NCBI RefSeq assembly: GCF_943734655.1
Contig: NC_071355.1
Location: 192,397,939-192,461,938 of the forward strand
Direction of reading: 5' to 3'
DNA: 64,000 nt
Source of the DNA: Sabethes cyaneus
Taxonomy: Eukaryota > Arthropoda > Insecta > Diptera > Culicidae
A model generated the notes under the pieces. The model saw nothing but the letters and a program-made list of their open reading frames with translations, was not told where the DNA came from and searched no databases. This document shows, one piece after another, positions 45,786 to 56,725 of the stretch (position 1 is the stretch's first letter; every line of letters starts with the position of its first letter). Position numbers and translations under genes: made by a program.

Positions 45786-46055
45786 ATCTCATAGAGTTAC
45801 ATAGCGTTAGATCTAAATTTAGGAATATCTAAATAGATCAATAATGTTGTGGTCAAAGTGATAAGCCCATACAAAAAAAAAATTTAGGAATTTTGATCAT
45901 ACATTCCGGTTATCTACGTTATAATGAATCTAGATTATCAAAGCAAAAAAGTGTTTTTACGCCGAAATTATAGAGAATTACGATGCATGCCTCCGATTCA
46001 TTCGCAATTAAACACGAGGTGAGGCACACGGGCTACAGCTAGTAATATATATTTA
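45786..46055 (+). repeat. Dispersed repeat R3, copy 2 (longer)
   Basis: Begins 'agagttacatagcgttag' and ends 'gggctacagctagtaatata', matching both ends of 21066-21170 but with about 160 bp more in the middle. Class unknown. Confidence 0.6.
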
Positions 46056-46977
46056 CGTCACCAAGGTATTTTAAATAAACCCTTCTAAATATAGTTCTTA
46101 GAAGCATTGCATTGGTCAGCATACTACGGCAAATAAAATTAAAGCATTGTTTGCTATAACAGCAATTTACTAAAATCTGATACCACTTCAGCCTTAGCTG
46201 AAAGACGGTTAATTCTACAGTTGCACTACCCCGCTTTTTCAGCTAGTGACATATACAGAATTCGGGTTACAATTCCACACCCAAGTGAAAACTGAATCGA
46301 AAGATATTATACTTTTACGACAATGGAAAAAGTAACCAAAATTCCTAATTGGTTCAAAAAAAATAGAACGAAAATAATCTCCATAGTACAATTATAGGAA
46401 CATCAAGATCGATAATCATTCAAAGGAACATTAGCGCGACTAGCAGTACAATATAATTGAACCGGAATATTTTTCTTACTCCTACCACGTACGTAATCGT
46501 CTTGCCTGGTAACAAATACCTTGTGTTTGATAAATTATATCCCACAAACATTACATGAAGCACATATCCGAGTGAACAACAAAACAGGAATTACATTGTA
46601 CTTAGTTGCGCCATTAATGGAGCATCTTTCCTATTCAGACTACCAACATACCATTGATTCACTTGCAATCTGAACATGAATCAATGTTTTGCATAGCAAA
46701 TGCATTTAAAATACGTTGTCGTTGATGATGATGATGACGATGATAAAATATCGCTAAAGCTGCTGTAAAAAAATGGAAACTGTTTTAATGTGCCGTAAAA
46801 AATAGATAAACCTTTGAAAAACTAGTCTCAAACACAGCAGCGCGCTTTAGTCCAAAAGGGCAAAAAGTGGAACACTCTTCCTAACCGTCTTTTGCTTTCA
46901 TTTTAGCAATGAAAAACATTCCGACTTCGAAACTTGACCTTCTGTTTTTATACGACAGCGAAGACTGCCTGCCGTAA
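46056..46977. other. No recognisable feature
   Basis: AT-rich DNA with a short GAT repeat at about 46725-46745. No coding signature. Confidence 0.35.
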
Positions 46978-47035
46978 GAATACAGGACAATTGCAAGGCG
47001 AGTGCTACGGTTCTATTAACTCTTACCGTTTCAGC
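46978..47035 (-). mobile_element. SINE family S1, body fragment
   Basis: 'gaatacaggacaattgcaag' through 'ggttctattaactctta' is the reverse of the S1 body (tgcactagcc...gtcctgtact). Head absent. Confidence 0.6.
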
Positions 47036-47384
47036 AATGTCATTTAAACATTTTTTTTGTATGAGTGTCCCCCATAATCTAAAAAAATCCAAAGTTAGTC
47101 ATTGCTTACTATATAAAAACTAAAAAAGCTAACTTTTTTATGTTGGGAGATAGAGAAATGATTTCTTAGGCAAAGTTTTAGATAATGTCAAAACAAGCAA
47201 TTTTGCTGCAGAAATTGGATTTACGATTTCCATCAAGTGCAGTATTATAGAGCATTTTCTGAGAAAGTTCCTGAAAAATTATTATTTCCATATTAACTTT
47301 TGTTAATTGCATTTTACAAAAACATATACTATTATGGGCAATTATCGAAGCACTCGAAACGCATTTTTTGCAGACGACTGCAAA
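47036..47384. other. No recognisable feature
   Basis: AT-rich sequence leading into the foldback; phrases such as 'ttttgctgcagaaattgg' look like eroded transposon DNA, but no partner is identifiable. Confidence 0.3.
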
Positions 47385-47746
47385 TCTCTAGGCAGGCTTC
47401 ATTCTCGGTTTTTTGCTCAGTAGATGTTCATTTGACTGCAGCGCCTCAACGAAACCGAATTCGAAAAAGTAGTGTAAATGGAAATTGTAGAGCTAATTAT
47501 TATCTACATTACTGTTAAAGAAAATAAAGAAGCAAAAAGAGCGCTCATTTGGCTACCAACGGAGTAGCAATCGCATAGCGCCGTAAATACAAAAGATAGC
47601 ACTATACTTTCTTCAACAATAATGTAGATAATAATTAGCTCTACAATTGCCCTATACACTACTTTTTCGAGTTCTGTTTCGTTGAGGCGCTGCAGTCAAA
47701 TGAGCATCTGCTGAGCAAAAAATCGAGAATGAAGCCTGTCTCTAGG
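47385..47746. mobile_element. Foldback element F2, about 360 bp
   Basis: Left arm 47385-47524 and right arm 47608-47746 are inverted copies (landmarks 'gactgcagcgcctcaacgaa' and 'gtagagctaattattatcta' in the left arm, mirrored in the right), about 90% alike by eye, with about 80 bp between. No duplication could be fixed at the outer ends. A palindromic MITE or foldback element of unknown superfamily. Confidence 0.8.
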
Positions 47747-48519
47747 AGCTTTCCTTCCAAAGTTAACGCATATTCAAACTTAATTTTTCCTTAATATCAT
47801 GAGCACATAGGGGGTCAAATGGGGCAAGTGGAAATATGAAATCAGTGTTTCACCTTGAAGCTTGAAGTTTTTCTGCAAAAGCGTGCAATTTGAGTGATTC
47901 AATGATTGATTAGGACCACAGACAAACATACGAGACACTCGCGTTAATTTAATCGTCCATTAAAAAATCGCTCATTTTTCAAAAAAGTATGTTTTGCAAC
48001 ATGGCCACACCGCGGCGCTCGAGTGTTACTTAGTGTTTTCAGTGTAAAACCATATACATGTAAAAACTCCAGAGTATAAAACCCTATAATTGCAAGCTAC
48101 TCCGCAACAGGCATAGGAGAGGGTGCTGGTGTGCAAGCAAAATGTATAGGACGATGGTTTTAAAAAAAATTCTTCAATGTGTTATGTCACTTCGTCAGTG
48201 TTAGAACATTCTCTTCTTGTAAAATACAACTTTGCAGCTGATGCAGCGACAAGGAGAATTTAAGCAGAATTTTGGACGCCAATTTATAACAGCTATCCAG
48301 TCAAAAGGCTACAATGCAGAAGGATTTCCATTTTGGCAACAACCTATCTTGGCAACCTATCCGATTTCAGCAAAACACAATATTTCACTTCGAATAGCAT
48401 GTTTAAACATTAATCAATGTTTGCATACCTGTTCTAAATGACGAAAAAATGATGAACGTTTGTGGCTTTAAAATGTTTCGAAAGGTAATATTTTAATTGA
48501 CGTAGGACTACGTCTTGTC
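47747..48519. other. Eroded repeat DNA, no gene
   Basis: The part 48235-48420 loosely resembles the middle of MITE M2 ('ttttggacgccaatttataa', 'agtcaaaaggctacaatgca'). The 69-codon frame there is incidental. Confidence 0.35.
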
Positions 48520-48600
48520 GCAAAGTATCAAAAGATCTGACTTTAAAATTCCAAAAGTACCGCAAGGCTCGATCTACCGACTGATTCTGTTTGCATGATT
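48520..48600 (+). pseudogene. RT fossil scrap
   Basis: One frame reads SDFKIPKVPQGSIYRLILF before a stop, matching the VPQGS...LLF pre-catalytic motif of LINE RTs with decay. Very short. Confidence 0.5.
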
Positions 48601-50889
48601 CTGTGGAATGTATTGAGTCTTAGCTGTATTTTTAATTTTGCACAAAAGACTCATCATTCAGCTTTTTGTCAGGATGGTGCACCTTTTGAGAGCTAGGGCC
48701 AAAATTTATCGAATTCTAAGAGCAAAGTGTAGCAGAACTAATGCAAACAAACATTAAATCTATGATTGATAATTTTGTTTACCACTTCGTCGGAGCTATT
48801 ATCCGTACAATACGCTAAGGAAGAGTTTCACTTTCCTTTGAGCCGGAAAGCTTAAGGCACATACGAATGTTCCCACATTAATATAACTTGACACCGGTAA
48901 ATCATTCGCGTTTGACACAAACATGCCGCACGAAGCCGGTTCCCGCCAGCTAGCTGCAGATAAAGTTTTCCTCGGAAAGCCTCCGCCGACAGTGATTGCA
49001 ACTGTTTCGGAAAATGGAAACGAACTTTCGGCATTTAAGGAGCGACGGGGTGGTCTTACTTTATCAGACAAATCTGATGTCTGTCTGTACATTTTGTTTA
49101 TTGCCGACCTTCTGACCCTTAGAAAAGTGGGGGAGGGGGCGGAGAAAAAAAACTGGCGGCGGAAACTCTCCGAATGATCGGAATCAAAAGAAAGATACAC
49201 AAACACAGCGCAGCATCCGGCCCGTCCGTCAGCGGTGATGACGGGCTGACGCGGACCGCCATACACAGTGCGGTTTAATTTCGGGCGTAGGAGTCAAATC
49301 GATAGCATAACGGATTGGTTAGGAACATGCTAGCATTTTCCGACTAAACATTATGAATCATCGCCAAAATGTTTATATCATTTTATCACAAGGTACAGTT
49401 AATGCGAAAGTTTTTGTTTTGCTGAACAAGATGTTCAACTAATTCAGCGAATGTGAATATATTCCACTGAATCTAGTTGCCAGTAAAATCGACGATTTCA
49501 GATGAAAACCATAAAATCCCATTAATACTGCCGTAATTTAATTCCAAAAGGCAAGCACAACGCTGATAGATTGACCCACAAACAATTCCGCTGGCTGGCT
49601 GGCTGGTTCCTGAAATAGATATAGACTAGTAAAACGTGTTATGCAAAGCAAGATACCGGCATTCGACGTAAACACCAAACCAGTATCATCGGCCGATTGT
49701 TGTCAAACTGTTGAGCTCATGAAACGGAAAAAAACGACACAGCAGCGCTGCAGCCATTCACGTGTTTCTACAAATCCTGTCCCCAAAGTCCCCTTCGGCG
49801 TAGTCGAAGGTGGCAAAAGCGGTTAGACGGGTCAGTTTTGTTTTACTGCAATGCCGGAACCTTGAGAGAAAGCAAAACAACGGCTGTTGACTAACTTCCT
49901 CAAAAAAGGAATCAACTAGTTTCTCTGCGTTTGAGTGATTGAGATTTATCTGACAGTCTGATATCAGTGTCTATAAATTCGATCGCACGGCGAAAACATT
50001 GAATCAGCGTTCCATTGACACAATTTATTTCAGCCATACTGAACAAACACTCCCCATCAATTCGAATCGGTCAATTGTGCGCTCCAGCCGCAAACGAAAA
50101 TTAACATTCATTAACGTTTCAAACGAGGCTCCCGCGCACTCACCACGCGCCTGTCACTTGTGACACTGACATTCAGGGATGTTCGTTCGTTCGTTATAAT
50201 ATCACTGGTACCGGTCAGGTCAAAATGATAATAACCATAACCTGCACGGCAGGCAGCAAGGCAGGCACGCGGCTAAGGGGCGTAAGGCGAAAATCAATTA
50301 ACGACGATCAGTTGACGACACGATGCAGGACTACACACAAAGAACGAGTTAATTCAAGCCGTGCCGAAATTGCATACACACATTCGGTCGGTCGGGAAAT
50401 TACCTCATTAGTGTGAACGTTTGACGGTAAACAATGTGGCCGTTTTTTTTTTGTTTGTTGTTTCAAATTGCAAATGTGCTGAGTTCATCTGTATTGAACT
50501 TTGAGTAGTTGCTTGCTTTCTGTGATCGCGTGTGGTTCAAGTGGCAATTCAAAACGCTAGTTGTTTTGGAATTGCTGCGAGCAAAAAACAAAAAAAAAAA
50601 GTTCAATCGATTCCACCAGGCAGCAAAGTGTACCTGCGCTGATGTTTTTATTATTTTTTTTTTGTTGCACTCTAAGCTCAACAACCATTAGGGGAGGTGA
50701 TATTGAGAGCTCCGTAATTGAGATAATTTAATGGGATAGATGAAGCGATGTCACGGTTGAGATGTTGCGTAATGACAAGCTAGGTTGGGAGTAGGCTAAT
50801 CTGTGAAAACGTTTAGCGCAGGTTGATCATCATCAGCATCAGATTGGAGTTTTTTGTGTTTGTTATTGTGGAGCAAAAAATTCTGATTC
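48601..50889. other. Unique stretch, GC-richer core, no assigned gene
   Basis: 48800-49270 is GC-rich and open on both strands (minus 155 codons, plus 84 codons at 48923-49177). Neither frame has a recognisable domain and I cannot choose between them. GGCT repeats lie near 49587-49605 and GTTC repeats near 50178-50194. Promoter or exon content is possible; nothing fixes it. Confidence 0.3.
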
Positions 50890-51240
50890 CCATTTTCGGT
50901 GCCAAAAGAATGTATTCAAAGAATTTCAGACCGATATGCTAAGGCACGTCCGATGGTTACGCATAGTATGTTAACAGTTTCTCCAACAATAAGGAAGAAA
51001 TACTTGTTACATTATTCTGTAGCATTTAAACAGAGTATTGCAGGAGAAAAATCTGCAATACGAAAAAAAATTCGAAAATATGATTTTGCTGCACGACAAC
51101 GCTCGACAACATGGTTCTGGCACTCCCGCTATCGTCTTTGAAATTGGTTTTTAAAATTGGGTGGTAAACAATTAATTGGTTGGACAGAAGTAAAAAATTT
51201 GTGTATAAAATCAATCAAGGCTTAAAGCCTAAAGAACTCA
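50890..51240 (+). pseudogene. Mariner transposase fossil
   Basis: Within about 51075-51135 one frame reads MILLHDNARQHGSGTPAIV, the mariner 'LLHDNARPH' block with the second catalytic Asp. The preceding sequence (QSIAGEKSAIRKK) resembles the usual upstream residues in another frame. The downstream 'YSPDLAPSD' block is missing, and stops and frameshifts surround it. Inactive; unrelated in position to the other mariner fossils. Confidence 0.6.
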
Positions 51241-52224
51241 AAAAATGAGCGTACGGAGTGTTAACGCTTCTAACACAAAAACAGAAATGGAAGTTTATGC
51301 AAAATAAAGACCGAAAAGTGGTAATTTTTTCGTTCGATTTTGATTCTCTTTTGGTGGATTTTTGCATGGAAAATAAATAACGTATACATGAAAAGTGAAA
51401 CTAAATTGACTTTTCACGATTAAAATGTAAGTAAAAATGCAAAAATTTCTTTTTTGCTTGTTCAAAAAATGTCATTGTTTTTTTTACCCCGCTCCCCCTT
51501 CATTTGTTCAACATCGGAAGGACAAAAGCTTTATAAAAGATTTGTAATAGCCTTAACAATAAACAGTTCCAGGAACATGTAAAATATAACGTTCTAACAC
51601 CGGGATTTAGCGTAATAAAAATGATTATGGTAATAATCGAGATGGTGTCCACATTTACTATCAGTGCAGAGGTTTATTTCAGACGATTATTCTATTATTA
51701 TCATAGCTAACCTAGTAAGTAAAACACAGACACAGGTTTGTACAACAAACGTCCATATAGTTTGTTCTAATTATTCTACAAATTTCATTTGCACAAGGGC
51801 TGTGCAATGCATAAAAGAACGTCCTACTTTCCAGACCATACCAGATCGTAAGAAAAAGTCCACATTAAGTCGTATGCATGTCAATTTTACCTTGAAATTG
51901 CATAATCGTTAGAGTGTCATAGCCATGTAAACAAAAAGTTGTGTTGCAGTTGTGCGTTTCGTCGCGATACAACTTATGAATGTGAATTATAAAGCAGTAC
52001 AAATGAGTGTAATATTTAGATAAATCCTTATCATATATTAAGGAGTATTAAGTTCTATGTTTCAAAAACCACTAAATCGAGTTACTTGATAAAATCTATC
52101 GAGGTCGACTTACATAATACTAAAACAGACGAGTCCAGCGAAGTGACACACAACATAGTGCTATTGACCCTATAGGGTTCATAATAGACAGAAATAACTC
52201 TAGTTTCAGTATTCACTATTAGCC
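51241..52224. other. No recognisable feature
   Basis: AT-rich, unique-looking DNA with one 82-codon frame (51664-51912) of no known type. Confidence 0.35.
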
Positions 52225-52440
52225 TCCCAGTAGGAATTATAACGCTGGTCTAATAATCGTCGTATGTTTGAAATTCAGCTAGGAGAGGTTGTTAGAGTCG
52301 ATAGAGGATCGTAGCACTTGCCCCGTAATTGTTCTGTACTCCAACAGCTGATTGCGAAATCGGTCGGATTGAAGCACAATGTCAAAAAAAGTCCAAACTG
52401 AAATTTAGCACCAAGGCTTTACTTCAGTAATGAAGGGAAA
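52225..52440 (+). mobile_element. SINE family S1, diverged copy
   Basis: 'tcccagtaggaattataacg' (mutated head), 'gtatgtttgaaattcagct' (B-box region), body 'gatcgtagcacttgccccgt' and tail 'caccaaggctttactt'. Older than the copy at 41488. Confidence 0.7.
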
Positions 52441-52664
52441 AACATCGTGCCTACATTCGTAGTCCTAGGTCAAGCTCGCGGCCCTTGTTTATGATTATTT
52501 TGTACTAGCTGACCCGACAAACTTCCTATTGCCACAAATTGACCTGTGTTGTACATAAATCACGAATCTCGGATGATCTTTGTCACAATCTCGAGTTATG
52601 CAAGTTTCTGAAGAGTTCAACCTTAGATGATTCATTTTGGCAGTTACGTAACTATGAAATCATC

Positions 52665-52959
52665 CCAGGTAACGAAAAAGAACCAATGCTATTCAAATGT
52701 AGGCCAATAAGCATTTAAGTCGCCTTAAAAGCTACTTAAATGCTATTTTGGCAAAATATACAGCTACTTTACTGATAACCTTCTTATAGTGCTGATAATG
52801 CTAATTTACAGCTAATTACCGACACGAAACATTTGAATACAATTTTGGATGCCAATTTACAACACCTATGCAGTCAAAAAGCTAATATACAACAACGTGC
52901 ATTATAAAATGCCTGATACGCTGATTTGCTGCTTATGTTAATGCTTATTATTTACCAGG
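52665..52959 (+). mobile_element. MITE family M2 nested in element D
   Basis: Inverted ends 'ccaggtaacgaaaaagaac' (left, partly decayed) and 'atgcttattatttaccagg'. Same site and orientation as in element C. Confidence 0.85.
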
Positions 52960-53076
52960 AATGGGTAGTTTAATATACAAATTTGCAATTTTTCCTCACA
53001 GTAAAGTAGAAAACAACTCCCCTGTCCCCTCATTGCATAGCCAGAAAGCGGATAGTAATATTCGCCATGATTGTTC

Positions 53077-53221
53077 AACATTTCGCCGAATATCATTTTA
53101 CTCATTACTCATTACTCATTAATACTGTCACAACCACAATAAAGGATTCCTGGAAATAATTTAAATTATTTCTTAACATAGAAATATTTCAAACTATTTA
53201 ACATTTCGCCGAATATCATTT
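53077..53221 (-). mobile_element. 101-bp retroposed fragment with 22-bp duplication
   Basis: The 22-bp sequence around 'catttcgccgaatatcattt' occurs at 53077-53098 and 53200-53221 but only once in element C, so 53099-53199 is an insertion. Read on the minus strand it ends in a (TAATGAG)n-like tail. A long duplication plus a simple-repeat 3' tail indicates target-primed insertion of a 5'-truncated non-LTR element. The source family is unknown. Confidence 0.75.
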
Positions 53222-53609
53222 CGCGAAAAACCTTAAGCGGAATGTACCGTTTCACGGAAAACTTTTTTGTGGAAAGTACCATCTCGCGATCCTCTCCTTA
53301 CTCGCTGTCGCTCGTTCCAGGAAACCCAGGTAGAGGAAAGGAAATAAACCTAGGAAAACAAATAAACCTAGACAGCAGTGATTTCTGCGGGGAGTTGCCT
53401 CCCCCCAGTGGGCGGCGCTTCCGACGGCGGGTCACCGGCAACACTCGCGGCTGTCGCGTCCTGAATCATCTAGTGTTACTATAGATAGTTTTTGTGATCT
53501 TGTTATTGACTAATGTTTTATGGAAGAGTCTCGAATTTCTCGAATGCGATTACTTTTTGAGTTTCGCAAAAATTTCTGTTTGATTTGTATGAGAGTCCAT
53601 ATCCCCCTA

Positions 53610-54231
53610 CCACAGGGGTGAGAGGTCTCTAACTATCATAAAATAAATTCAAGACTCCAAAATCTCTCACATGCCAAATTTGGTTCCATTTTGCTAGATT
53701 AGTTCTCAAGTTATAAGGAAATTTGAATTTCATTTGTATGGGAGCCCCCCCTTCTAAACCGGAGAGGGGTTAGTTCATCATAGAAAAAATGTATGCCCCC
53801 TAAAAGCCCCACATGCCAAATTTGGTTCCATTTGTTTGATTAGTACTCAAATTATAAAGAAATTTGTTTTTCATTTGTATGGGAGCCCCCCCTCTTAAAA
53901 GGGGAAGGGCTCGTAATTCACCATAGAAAAAATTTCTGCCATCTAAAACTCCCACATGCCAAATTTGGTTCCATTTGCTTGATTAGTTCCCGAGATAAGA
54001 GGAAATTTGCATTTCATTTGCATGGAAGCCCACCCTATTAAAGGGGAGATGGGTTATAACTCGCTTTCTAAAGAGGAGAGGGGTCTAACTTCGCCATAGA
54101 AAAAAATCTTGCCTCCAAAACCACTTACATGTCAAATTTGGTTCCATTTGCTTGATTATTTCTCGAGTTATGAGGAAATTTGTTTTTCATTTGTATAGGA
54201 GCCCCCCCCCCTCCTAAAGTGGGGAGGGGTC
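53610..54231 (+). repeat. Central tandem repeats of element D, left part (about 4 units)
   Basis: Same unit as in element C. The last unit is interrupted directly after 'ggggaggggtc' by the 5' LTR. Confidence 0.9.
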
Positions 54232-54983
54232 TGTTACGATACCGCATATACGGCAACACTGCCCAACATCGCAGATGACGTTTATGTTGGCTAGAGGGGA
54301 AATGAAGAGTGAAGATAAATAAAAACTCCATCGCAAAGTGTTCTGAAAAGCTAAATAGAAAGTGTTTCGAGGCAAATCATTTTAATCAGTTACCATTTTA
54401 ACGTGCGAAATAGTACAGGGTTAGCGAAATAGCGCCTGATAAGTGGTAGAAGAAAGTGATTGAAGTGGTAAGAAAGCAGTTATTCAGTGAAATAATGTAA
54501 TAGCAAAATGTAAACAACACCTGTTTGTACTTACCTCCAGATACAGCAACCGTTGAAATCCACCAGTAGCCCGGGATACTTACCTGTACAGAATAATTAC
54601 CGTAACCAACCGCAAATCCGTTGTAAGTAGCCTAAAACAAAATGTGTAATATTGTATACTTACCAGATTCAATCCGTTCATAGTATTTACAACCGCGAAA
54701 GTAAAGTAGGGTAGCGCACCCCAAGTTGAGCAGAAACGCACTTACCAAACCGTAAGTGTTGTAGTAAATATTGAGGCAAAATAAAATAAACGAAATTAGA
54801 TATTAATAGGTATACTGCGATCGGCGTAGGATAGGAAGAAGGTGTAAACGATAAACAGTGAAACCACTTCTTGTAAGTCGAATGTATACATTTTCTGTAT
54901 TTAATCTAACGCAAAAATACATTACAGTTTGAGCATTACCGAAAACTAATCGGTTGCTACAAAAACTGGTTCATATCCGAACA
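54232..54983 (+). repeat. 5' LTR of the BEL/Pao element
   Basis: 752 bp, ends TGTTACGATACC and ATATCCGAACA. It contains AATAAA-type words at about 54317-54322 and 54779-54788 that could serve polyadenylation. Identical by eye to 57062-57813. No clear primer-binding site for a tRNA was recognised in the bases directly after it. Confidence 0.97.
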
Positions 54984-55019
54984 TTCTCAAAAAGAAGTGA
55001 CTAAAACCGGTCATAAGAG

Positions 55020-55796
55020 ATGTCGGACGTACCCCGTGATGCACTTTCCGCTCCTAGAGCTACATCGGAGAGCGAGTTTCTGGACTTAACTATGACCCCG
55101 TGCGAGATTTGCGGCCCGTCGACGTGTGACGAGCAAATGATTGGTTGTGACAGTTGTGCGAAATGGTTCCATTCCCGTTGTGTTGGAGTCACGGAAGATT
55201 CGGTTCCGGAAAAGTGGTACTGCCAAAGTAAAGCTTGTCAGCAGGAGTACCACAAGCAGCAAAAAGATGCCCAAAGGCAGATTCGCGGTAAAAAGGCCGT
55301 CGAAGAGTCTGACAAACCCAGTGCCGCCGTACGCAAGGGCATCTCCGACATCGAACAGAGGATGAAGGAGCTGGAGGAGAAGCGAAAGCGGCAGGACAAA
55401 GAGCTAGAGGCGGAAATGCTGCTGCAGCAGATGGAAAGTAGAATGCAGCGCGACTTCGAGAGAAAAAAGTTGGAAATGGAGATGAGATTGCGGGACGAAG
55501 AAGAAGAAGAAAGGAGTGCTCTGCATGAAGAGATACTGCAGAAGAAGAGGATGCAGATCGAGCGAATGAAAGCAAGTCAGCGGTCATTCGAGCAACAGGT
55601 GGCCGATCTCGACAGAGAATTGAAGGAGCTTTCTGTCATCAAAAACCCGATCGTGGCCGCGAAACAGCCACAAAGGGTCTTTCCGAGCGAAAGCAAAAAC
55701 GAAGCGCTGAAGCAGGGTCAGGCGAACGCCAACAAGATGGCTAGAGAAAGGGACGCAGTAGGGGAGTTCGATGACGATGAGTATGATGAGGACTAG
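55020..55796 (+). CDS. Gag N-terminal part: PHD finger plus coiled coil, 258 codons
   Basis: Residues 28-73 have the PHD-finger pattern: C28-x2-C31, C43-x2-C46, H51-x2-C54 and C68-x4-C73, with the conserved aromatic W66 two residues before C68. PHD fingers are zinc-binding modules that often read histone H3 tails; a chromatin role for this one is inference. Residues about 98-205 are a highly charged Glu/Lys/Arg heptad-like stretch, predicted to form a long coiled coil for Gag multimerisation. The part ends with an acidic tail before TAG. The ATG follows the LTR by 36 bp. PHD-like fingers at the start of mosquito BEL Gag proteins are something I recall but cannot verify here. Confidence 0.85.
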   Translation: MSDVPRDALSAPRATSESEFLDLTMTPCEICGPSTCDEQMIGCDSCAKWFHSRCVGVTEDSVPEKWYCQSKACQQEYHKQQKDAQRQIRGKKAVEESDKPSAAVRKGISDIEQRMKELEEKRKRQDKELEAEMLLQQMESRMQRDFERKKLEMEMRLRDEEEEERSALHEEILQKKRMQIERMKASQRSFEQQVADLDRELKELSVIKNPIVAAKQPQRVFPSESKNEALKQGQANANKMARERDAVGEFDDDEYDED

Positions 55797-55856
55797 GACT
55801 GCAGCCAGCACACCAATCCGTTCAGTGGCAACAATACACCGCAAAATTGCACGAAA

Positions 55857-56624
55857 GTGGGTGATGCCAGCCGAAACAGGATTGGTAAACAAGTCGGACC
55901 TACACGAGCACAGCTGGTGGCAAGAAGCGGTTTGACGAGCAAGCTTCCGAAGTTTTCGGGCCATCCAAGGCAGTGGCCATTGTTTTATGCTTCCTACAAA
56001 GCATCGAACGATGCCTGTGGCTACATGAATCACGAAAATCTGGTTCGGCTGCAGGAGTGTTTGGAAGGTAGAGCATTGGAACTGGTGGCTGGTCAGCTGC
56101 TTCTCCCCGAGTCGGTTCCAAGAGTCATCGAAAAGCTACGGCGGCATTATGGGCGTCCGGAGCAACTGCTACAAGAGTTCTTGGACCAAGTCAACGAGCT
56201 AGAACCACCAAAACCTGACAACTTGAAAAGTTTCATACCGTTTGGGAACACGGTGGAGCAGCTCTGTGAGCATTTGGAAGCTGCGGGACTTCGGCACCAC
56301 CTCGTCAATCCGTTGCTAATCAAGAGTCTGGTCACAAAGATACCGGACCGCGAGAAGCGAGAGTGGGTACACTACCAAAGGCGGAATGCCGGTGGAGAAC
56401 CAACACTACGAACGCTAACGGATTTCCTAATGGAAATAGTCGACGATGCCTGCGATGCGAACGTTGACGTGCAAGATACACGTAGTTACCAGTCTAGAGG
56501 TGTTCCACAGTCTAGAATGGAGATGCCGACCGAGAGAGGTGTGTTACTCAGCCACAGTGACGTTAGCAGTTCGGGTACCATTTCAACCGAACAAAAGGAG
56601 CTAAAGCCTTGCAAACCCAAGTAA
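55857..56624 (+). CDS. Gag central capsid-like domain (DUF1759 type), truncated by MITE
   Basis: It shares the frame of the PHD part and is open from just after the TAG; no ATG is needed if it was once read continuously. It contains KLPKFSGHPRQWPLFYASY, LEGRALELVAGQLL and LRRHYGRPEQLLQEFLDQV, the signature of the BEL/Pao Gag capsid-like region. Near the end it becomes Ser/Glu-rich and reaches a stop inside the MITE M1 (taa of 'cccaagtaac'). The natural frame would continue at 56726 with a Cys/His box. Confidence 0.88.
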   Translation: MGDASRNRIGKQVGPTRAQLVARSGLTSKLPKFSGHPRQWPLFYASYKASNDACGYMNHENLVRLQECLEGRALELVAGQLLLPESVPRVIEKLRRHYGRPEQLLQEFLDQVNELEPPKPDNLKSFIPFGNTVEQLCEHLEAAGLRHHLVNPLLIKSLVTKIPDREKREWVHYQRRNAGGEPTLRTLTDFLMEIVDDACDANVDVQDTRSYQSRGVPQSRMEMPTERGVLLSHSDVSSSGTISTEQKELKPCKPK

Positions 56625-56723
56625 CAATTTGGGTTTTATTACACTCTTATGATAGCATTTAAGACCAAAATTGGTCTTGAAAACCGCCATAAGAGTACAA
56701 TAAAACTCACATTGTTGCTTGGG
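56616..56723. mobile_element. Palindromic MITE M1 (108 bp) inside gag
   Basis: Ends 'cccaagtaacaatttggg' and 'cacattgttgcttggg', flanked by AA (56614-56615 and 56724-56725). Removing 110 bp (element plus one AA) joins a Cys-Lys codon pair in frame to Val-Cys-His, restoring the Cys/His box. The open frame therefore confirms the ends and the 2-bp duplication. Confidence 0.93.
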
Positions 56724-56725
56724 AA

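Noticed and set aside
48799..49266. 155-codon minus-strand frame
   Set aside because: An overlapping plus-strand frame is equally open; GC-rich composition explains both. No domain.
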